Shown one piece after another: positions 57,438 through 64,000 of a stretch of 64,000 bases of DNA. A model generated the notes under the pieces. That model was not told the DNA's origin and ran no database searches. It saw nothing but the letters and a program-made list of their open reading frames with translations. Position numbers and translations under genes: made by a program. The stretch spans positions 1,116,001-1,180,000 of the forward strand of contig ML058494.1 in the NCBI GenBank assembly GCA_003013855.2, given 5' to 3'. How positions within the stretch are numbered: the stretch's first letter is position 1; every line of letters begins with the position of its first letter. The DNA comes from Liriodendron chinense (Eukaryota > Streptophyta > Magnoliopsida > Magnoliales > Magnoliaceae).

Positions 57438-59397
57438 TGAAATTGCGGTTTCACCGCTTGTAGAGACACTTGGAGATATGTCTATGGACCTAGAGGGGGT
57501 GATATGGACCTTTTTAAAATTCTTTTCGCCTACGTATGCAATTCAACAAATATACCAAAGTATGCAAGAACACCTCGGCTTCCAAGCCTAGGTGGGTCCA
57601 ATCAAAAGACTAGCAAGAGTAAAGCAATAAGCAATCCTAGTCTAAGCAAGCATAGGTTCATAAAATGATTCAACTAATAAAGCAACTAACCTATGCCCCT
57701 TGAGTAGACTTATGAGAGTAGATCAATGAGCTCATGTCTACACAAGTAGTGAAGGTACATCTTGTGTGAGGATGCCTAAAAAGTGCCTAGCATGCATTCA
57801 TATCAATCATTCATAATTAAGCAATTTAAACTAACAATGCAAAGATAGAATGTACTCAAGAACAATCACAAACACAAGGATGTATAGTGGTTCGACTACG
57901 TGTCTACTCCAATCTCGGTTCAAGTACTCAACCCCTTTGAGCACACCGGCATTCACTATCGGAGGTTTTAAATGAGGTTCACCTCTCAACCTTTACACGG
58001 AGGTTTTATCGGTTCACCTCTCAACCGTATCCGGAGTTTTAGACATAGGCTAACTCTCAACCTTATCGCACGTTTACTCCCGTGTTGGAGGCTCCCCCTT
58101 GGAGACTTAGTTTAGGCCCGGCTGACGGACCAAGGAACGACTAACGTCCCTAGGTCGAGTTCGAAAAATAAACTCTAAAATGGACTCTCAAATAAGACAA
58201 CCTACTTGTCGGATGAGCCCCTTGTTTAGAGCCGGATTGGGTTGCTTGATCTCCGCTCTCCCGTGCTTCAATCAGCTTCCCTTTGCTCCCTCGATCGTGC
58301 CGCCGTTGCGTCGCCAATGCATCAGCCACATTCGATCAAACACCTTGCATGCGATGCCTTGAAATGCCAAGGTGCTAGGAGAATAGGTTTAAGAGCTCTA
58401 CAACTTAGTGGGAATGGGTTTCCTAGAGTCTCTTACCTACAACGATCTCATCTTCGAGTTTAGGACATGGATTTGCCAATCAAGAAGCTTCCTAACTCTA
58501 GAGATCAATAGGGGATGAAGGTCATATTCTTCATGAGCTTGGAATGCTCTTAATCTTGTGTTAAAGCACAAGAAAGATGCCTTGCATAGGTCAAGGAATA
58601 AGCCTCAAAAGAACTCCTTCAATGGTGGCTTTCCTTCCTCAAAAAATCCCCCACCAATGCCCAAAACCGGAGCTCTTTATGTAGGAAAAGAGAGCCCCAA
58701 CGGTCAGAAAACGGGCATAAAACGGTCATAAAACGACCTGTCCCGACCGGTCATGACCGGTCGGACACCCCTGCTGGAAGGTTTCAATAATGCAGGCCAA
58801 ATATACTGGCCGACCGGTCATGACCGGTCGGCCACCCTCACTGGACAGGCCAAAAACTCTAGGCCGACCGGTCATGACCGGTCGGCGCCCTTTGCTGGCT
58901 ATGAAGAAGCATGAAGAACCCTCCAGGCCGACCGGTCATGACCGGTCGGCCACTCCTGCTGACCTTCATGTGTGTATGAAGGGCCGACCGGTCATGACCG
59001 GTCGGCTGGCTTTGAAACTGCAGCAAAGGCTGCTGGCCGACCGGTCTTGACTGGTCGGACCAGCCATGTTCTCCCTTCCTAAAGAGCTGAACTTCACTAT
59101 CTTCAGCCTGGTGTTTTAGGCCAAGGTTGGGATGATCAAATGGGACACCTAGGGCCTATCAATGATGCCTAAAGGGTTCTAAATATGGTCAAGGTCATCA
59201 AGGATACAAAGGGGATAGGTTTTGGTCGAGGTTAGGGCACCAAGGCATCTCATATACCTGAATCTTCTTCCTTGATGCTGCTGGATGTCTTGAGTCTTCG
59301 GTCTTCGTCTTCTTTGGGCTCCACCGACACTAGACTCACTGACGTAAGTGATTGACAAACAAGGTGCACTAGTATGCCACGGAAAAGTGCACTAACA
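57438..59397 (-). mobile_element. Solo LTR of ~1.95-kb family, ACCGGT subtype
   Basis: Minus-strand ends are TGTTAGTGCAC and CGCAATTTCA, with perfect GGTTA duplications at 57433-57437 and 59398-59402. It carries the GACCGGTC array (58742-59060) and resembles the copy at 19303 rather than those at 51215 and 60169. The TATA-like box is weak (CTACATAAAG at 58674-58683). No gene is seen. Confidence 0.87.
58742..59060. repeat. GACCGGTC dyad array in solo LTR 57438-59397
   Basis: Six very regular units, each CCGACCGGTC then AT or TT then GACCGGTCGG, one every 45 to 60 bp with unrelated spacers. This is the cleanest copy of the motif in the window. Confidence 0.9.
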
Positions 59398-60168
59398 GGT
59401 TATACCCTGAATACCCATCAAGGAAGCAAAAATGGGAATGACCCACCAACCTTTCTAAAATTTGATCAATAATTGGTAAAGGGAAGTGGTCTTTCCTTGT
59501 GACAGTGTTTAGCTTCCTGTAGTCAATGTACATTCTCCAACCGGTAGTGACTCTGGTTGGCACGAGTTCATTATTGGCATTGGCTACAATGGTTATTCTG
59601 GATTTTTTAGGCACCACTTAAGTTGGACTCACCCATTGACTATCGAATATTGGGTAGATGATACCCACATCCAATAGTTTTACTCCTTCAGCCTTAACCA
59701 CCTCCTTCATGTTTGGATTGAGGTGTCTTTGTGGTTGCCTAGATGTCTTGGCATTTTCCTCAAGGTGTATGCGATGAGTACAAATCAGTGGGTCTATGCC
59801 TTTGAGATCCGCAATTGACCATCCAATGGCGTTCTTATACTCTATCAGAGTAGCTATTAGCCTACTCTCTTATTCCTCATCTAAGTGGGAAGAAATCACC
59901 ACCGGATATGTCTCATCTCGACCAAAATACACATATTTCAAATCACTTGGTAATGGTTTTAGGTCGAGCTTCGATGCCTTGATATTGGATGGAAGAGGCT
60001 TGTTCTTGCTTAAGGGTAAAGGTTCAAATAGTGCCTTCCATCTTTTATTATCAAGTACCGGCATAACATCCAAAATGGCATCCATCTCTCGTATTGTGTC
60101 ATCATTCATCTCATGAGAGTGGGCCAAACATGCCTCCAAAGGGTCAGAATATAATGTCAAGGGGGATG
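59398..60168 (-). pseudogene. Element D RT start and protease-RT linker
   Basis: Frame 59617-59369 gives RVTTGWRMYIDYRKLN and KDHFPLPIIDQILERL; the last part of the listed frame runs into the solo LTR. Frame 60160-59870 is the linker (EMDAILDVMPVLDNKRW, DLKPLPSDLKYVYFGRDE). Stops separate them. The solo LTR at 60169 cuts it. Confidence 0.83.
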
Positions 60169-62097
60169 TGTTAGTGCACTTTTTCGTGGCATACTAGTGC
60201 ACCTTGTTTGTCAATTACTTAGGTTAGTGAGTCTAGCGTCGGTTGAGCTTAATGAAGACGAAGATCGAAGACTCAAGTGGTCCTGCAGCATCAACGAAGA
60301 AGAAACAGGTAAAAGTGATGCCTTGGTGTGCCTTAACCTTGACCAAAACCTAACCCTTAGCCTCTTAGATGACTTGCACCAACTAGGTATACCTTTAGTC
60401 ATCATCATTAGTCTTAGAATTCTATGAAAAACATAATAAGTTAGACTAATTAAAGAGGTGGAAGCTGCTGTAAACAAAACAGCTCGAACAGCAGTTTTCG
60501 ATTGATCTCCGATCAATCGGACATTGGCTTCGATAGGACTCCGATCAATCGGACAGAAGTTCCAATCAATCGAAATTTGCTCCACCAAAATTTAAAAATC
60601 CTCTGGACAAATTTTCGATCAATCGGACATACTTCCGATCCATCGGAAGGGGTCCGTCCGATCAATCGGATAGTGATCCGATCAATCGGAATATCTTCCA
60701 GAGATTTCACTGGATAGATTTTCGATTAATCGGACATGTCTCCGATCAATCGAATCCTTTTTCCTATCAATCGGAGATGCGCGAATCTGCCCGTTTTTTT
60801 TACCGTTGGAAGAAAATTTATTTAAGAGGGGGATTCATTTTTTAGCAAGATAGAGGGGATTTTGAGGAGATAGAAGCCACCATTGCTAGAGACCATCAGA
60901 GGCTCTATCCCAAACCCATAGCAAGTCATTCTCCTTGTGTTTTCATCACAAGCTTGGGCCATTCAATTGCATCTTGAGAATGGACTTGTTCCCTCTTGAT
61001 TCCTAAGGTTTAAACACCTTGATGATAGTTAAATCCCTTGTCTAAACACTACCTAGGAGTCCAAATAGGTGTATTCCTCTAGGAAACCTATTTCCTACCA
61101 TTTGTAGAGGATTCACCATTCCCTAGCACCTTGGGCATCTCCAATGGAGCATCACATGCAAGGTAGCTGATCTTGGAGCTGAAGCCTTGGCAAAGCAGCG
61201 GCATCAAAGATCAGGGGAGCACAAGGGGACCTGATTCAAGCACGGGAGAGCGAGAAGTAGCACCCTAAAGCGGCGCTACAAAGGGGCTCAATCCGACAAG
61301 TAAGGTTGTCTTGTTAGGAGTCCATCCACTCAATTCCCTGTGGGAGTTGAGTGTAGAGTTTGTTTGATAAACTCGAACTAGGGTCGTTAGCCGATCCTTG
61401 GCCTGTTAGTCGACCTAAATTCAGGGGCGTCAGCCGTTCCTCCGCTCATTAGTCGGCCTTAATAAAGTCTCCAAGGGGGAGCCGCCAACACGGGTGCCAA
61501 CGTGTAAGTTGGGAGCAACCTATAAACTCCCCGGTTGGGTGAATCCGAGTTAAAACACCTTGGTTGGGAGGAACCAGATTTAAACTCCCCAGTGAATGCC
61601 AGGTGTGCTCAAAGGGGTTGAGTACTTGAACCAAGAGTGGAGTAGACAAGTAGTCGAACCACTATACATCCTTGTGTTTGTGATTGTCCTTGAGCACATT
61701 TCTCTTTATGCATTGCGTTGAACTTGTTAATTATGAATGCTTAGTTAGGAATGTATGCTAGGCACTTGATAGGCACACACACACACATGATGTACTTTCA
61801 CTCCTCATATAGACTTGAGCTTTTGTTGATCCATCCTCTATTGTCTACATGTGTTGAATAGACTAGGTTGTTATTACATATATCATTTACTAGTCTTTTG
61901 ATTGGACCCACTTAGGCTTGAAAGCCGAAGTGTTAATTGCTTATGAAGAATAATTTGCTAAATTTGTTAAGTAGGCGAAAATTTTTTAAAGGTCTTAATC
62001 ACCCCCTCCTATAGGTTTAGCCATAATTCTAGTTGCTCTTTAAGCTTCCGCACGTGTATGTATAGGGTGTCGTGTTAGACTACCCGACGCAATTTCA
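60169..62097 (+). mobile_element. Solo LTR of ~1.95-kb family, CGATTGATCGG subtype
   Basis: Starts TGTTAGTGCAC, ends GACGCAATTTCA, with perfect GGATG duplications at 60164-60168 and 62098-62102. The TTTATTTAAG box is at 60817-60826 and the TCCGATCAATCGGA dyad array at 60500-60779. It sits in the protease-RT linker of element D. Confidence 0.88.
60500..60779. repeat. TCCGAT-N2-ATCGGA dyad array in solo LTR 60169-62097
   Basis: About eleven copies of TCCGATCAATCGGA or near variants, ending about 40 bp before the TATA-like box. Same motif as 52579-52846, on the opposite strand because that LTR is inverted. Confidence 0.86.
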
Positions 62098-62592
62098 GGA
62101 TGTATATTCCACGAATGATTCAATTAAATTTATTTCGTGGACCTCGTCATCAACATCCCGTGGTTGTTTGCATAAATCAAATATATTCAGCTCGAGTGTC
62201 ATATTTTTAAAAGCCATTTGTACAAGCCCATTTCTACAATTGATAATCGCATTTAAAGTGGATAGAAAAGGGTGGCCAAGTGTGACAGGAATTTGAGCAC
62301 CGGTACCTATCACGGGATGAGTATCCAAGACAATAAAATCCACTGGATAGTATAATTTATCGACTTGGACCAAAACATCCTCAATCATCCCCCTCGGTAT
62401 ACGAATAGATCTATCAGCAAGTTGGAGTGTGGTTTTGGTTGGTTTCAATTCGCCTAACCCAAGTTGTTCAGAGACCGAGTATGGGATGAGGTTAACACTT
62501 GCCCCTAAATCGAGTAAGGCTTGTTTGATCCGGTAGTCACTTATGATGCATGAGATGGTTGGACTACCTGGATCCTTGTATTTTTGGGGCAC
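62098..62592 (-). pseudogene. Element D aspartic protease
   Basis: An open stretch with SCIISDYRIKQALLDLGASV (catalytic D-L-G-A-S intact), TLQLADRSIRIPRGMIEDVL and VTLGHPFLSTLNAIIN. The Arg of the GRP motif is His-context changed (LGHPF). It is cut off from RT by the solo LTR and from gag by a stop near 62596. Confidence 0.85.
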
Positions 62593-64000
62593 CTCTTATT
62601 TGATAATAGCGCTCAAATTCTCAGTCAAAAGCACTTTGTTGTGAACATTGTGTTTCCTTTTAACTGTACACAATTCCTTTAGAAATTTGGCATAGGATGG
62701 TATTTGTTTATAGCATCCAACAACGGAATATTGATCTTCACTTGCTTAAAAACCTCTAAGATTTTTGAGTTTTTGTCTAAAGGTTTAGGTGAAATCAACC
62801 TTTGGGGAAACGGGGCAACCGGCTTGTATTTCCTTTCCGGTTCTTTCTCATGTGGAGTGTTGTTTGGGCTATCATCCTCTTTGGAAATTTCTGAATCATT
62901 AGGCTTTGGGGCCTTCACCGGATTAAATTTATCGATTATTTTTACACTCCTCAAGGTGGTGATAGCTTGAACATGCTCCGTATATTGGGAGGACGAGCTT
63001 GGGTCTTGTATCTCAAATTGGGTTCTTGGGTTAGGGAGAGGTTGAGCAGGAAGTGTGCCTTTCTCCCTAATACTGAGATGAGATTCAACTCTAGCCATTA
63101 AGGTTTTCAAGTCATTAATGGCTTGAGATGAATTTTGATTGAATTTCAGTTGCTCTTGCATGAACCCATCAATTTTCAGAGAATTAGTCTTGTTATATTC
63201 AGCTTGAACTGATACGAATGCACCCAACATCTCCTCTAGCGTAGCTTTTGGTGTGATTACTAGGGATGGAACTAGTAAAGGTTGAGCTTGGGGGGTGTTG
63301 TTTGCATTCGCAATTGGTCCATTCCTCCAACTGAAGTTAGGATCGTTCTTCCAACTAGAGTTATACGTGTTTGAGTTTGGAGCACTAAATGGCCGTTGAT
63401 AACTGTTTATGGCATTTGATTGTTCTTGTAAGATTTCGTGGAATACATAAATTGTGAGATAATCATACGTTGCATGTTGATTCCTGGCACAAATTTCATA
63501 AACAATTTCAACGTCCTTTGAGTTAATCGTCTCTCATTTCTTCAATTTCATGGCCTCGACTTTTCTTGTGAGGCTAGCCACACGTACACTTATGTTATCT
63601 TCTTCCGAGAGGACATAAATTAGTCATTTTTCCTTTTGTTGGCTTGTCTTGGGATTTGTTGGTTTAGATGTATCTCAAGACTGTGCATTCTCGGCCAAGT
63701 CATTAAAATAGTCACATGCTTCCTCGGCCTCCTTATTCATGAATTCTCCATTGCACATCATCTTTACAAATTGACGCATGAGTGAAGTCAGTCCTTATAG
63801 AAAAAGCTTATTACCTACCAAATTTCGTAGCTATGATGTGGGAATGCATTTAACAAGTCCTCGAACCTCTCCCAACATTGGAAGAAGGTCTCATCCTCTT
63901 TTTGAGCAAAATTCATGATAAGGCGCCTCAACATGATCGTTTTGTGAGTAGGGAAGAACTTTTTAATGAACTCCCTAGTCATCTCAGTCCATGTGCAATT
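62593..64000 (-). pseudogene. Element D Gag, C-terminal and capsid part
   Basis: Frame 63230-62679 gives LKIDGFMQEQLKFNQNSSQA and KYKPVAPFPQRLISPKPLD. From 63231 to the window end the capsid half is readable only across frames (FIKKFFPTH near 63960, ACP/FPHH region near 63840, FMNKEAEEA-like near 63740), with several stops. The rest of gag and the 5' LTR lie outside. Confidence 0.8.

Larger units (their letters stand above)
32603..64000 (-). mobile_element. Element D: Athila-type element, nearly full, 5' end outside
   Basis: The 3' LTR is 32603-34467; the 3' region is in pieces at 34468-34791, 40414-40513 and 42100-42826; integrase, RNase H, RT, protease and gag follow to the window end on the minus strand. 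Six insertions separate these parts: B2, the solo LTR at 40514, E (with its own solo LTR) and the solo LTRs at 57438 and 60169. The 5' LTR must lie beyond 64000 and be followed by GTCGT and the rest of element C. The model is built from sequence continuity across each target duplication. Confidence 0.8.

Noticed and set aside
58742..59060. CRISPR-like regular array of palindromic repeats with unique spacers
   Set aside because: The setting is a plant LTR with target duplications; unit spacing varies, there are no cas genes, and the same motif occurs in many LTRs.
60211..60710. ORFs in the CGATTGATCGG region (also 52636-53143)
   Set aside because: Translated dyad repeats and LTR flank, without codon-level conservation.

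Overview
This window is plant nuclear DNA, almost certainly angiosperm heterochromatin, made entirely of nested LTR retrotransposons. I see no host gene, tRNA, rRNA or CRISPR. The plant assignment rests on Ty3/gypsy Athila-type Gag and Pol sequences, Tat-type Gag and Pol sequences, and an 18-nt primer binding site matching the 3' end of plant tRNA-Asp (TGGCGCCGTTGCCGGGGA, or one-base variants). The species cannot be read from the sequence.

Layout, outermost host first. Element G, a decayed Tat-lineage Ty3/gypsy element on the minus strand, is the base layer (25314-27833). Element F enters its RNase H region from the left. Only F's very long minus-strand 5' LTR (254-25313, about 4.4 kb net) and a little leader (1-253) are in the window. 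The F LTR carries a 169-bp tandem array and is broken by Athila element A (601-17682, itself holding non-autonomous element B1 at 4161-10984) and by a solo Athila-type LTR (18415-21985, holding another solo LTR at 19303-21285). On the right, Athila element C (27834-32602, running on beyond the window) enters G and carries a 760-bp solo LTR. Athila element D (32603 to past 64000) enters C. D is broken by non-autonomous element B2 (34792-40413), a solo Athila LTR (40514-42099), full-length plus-strand Athila element E (44948-57223, holding a solo LTR at 51215-53185), and two more solo LTRs (57438-59397, 60169-62097). Most junctions close with 5-bp target-site duplications, which fixes the order of insertion.

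What works together: A, C, D and E each show parts of gag, protease, RT/RNase H and integrase, all broken except the 339-codon integrase ORF of C. B1 and B2 have no pol but keep the tRNA-Asp primer site, the polypurine tract and a conserved 3' hairpin block, and encode an unrecognised acidic protein. They look like non-autonomous partners of Athila elements.

The most unusual signal is regulatory. The U3 regions of two unrelated LTR families carry arrays of the same dyad (GACCGGTC, usually doubled, with CCGAC/GTCGG ends) just upstream of the TATA box. In one family of ~1.95-kb solo LTRs this array is replaced in half the copies by an unrelated dyad array (TCCGAT-N2-ATCGGA) while the flanks stay homologous. 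A third family, F, has a GCGCATGTG array around its TATA box.
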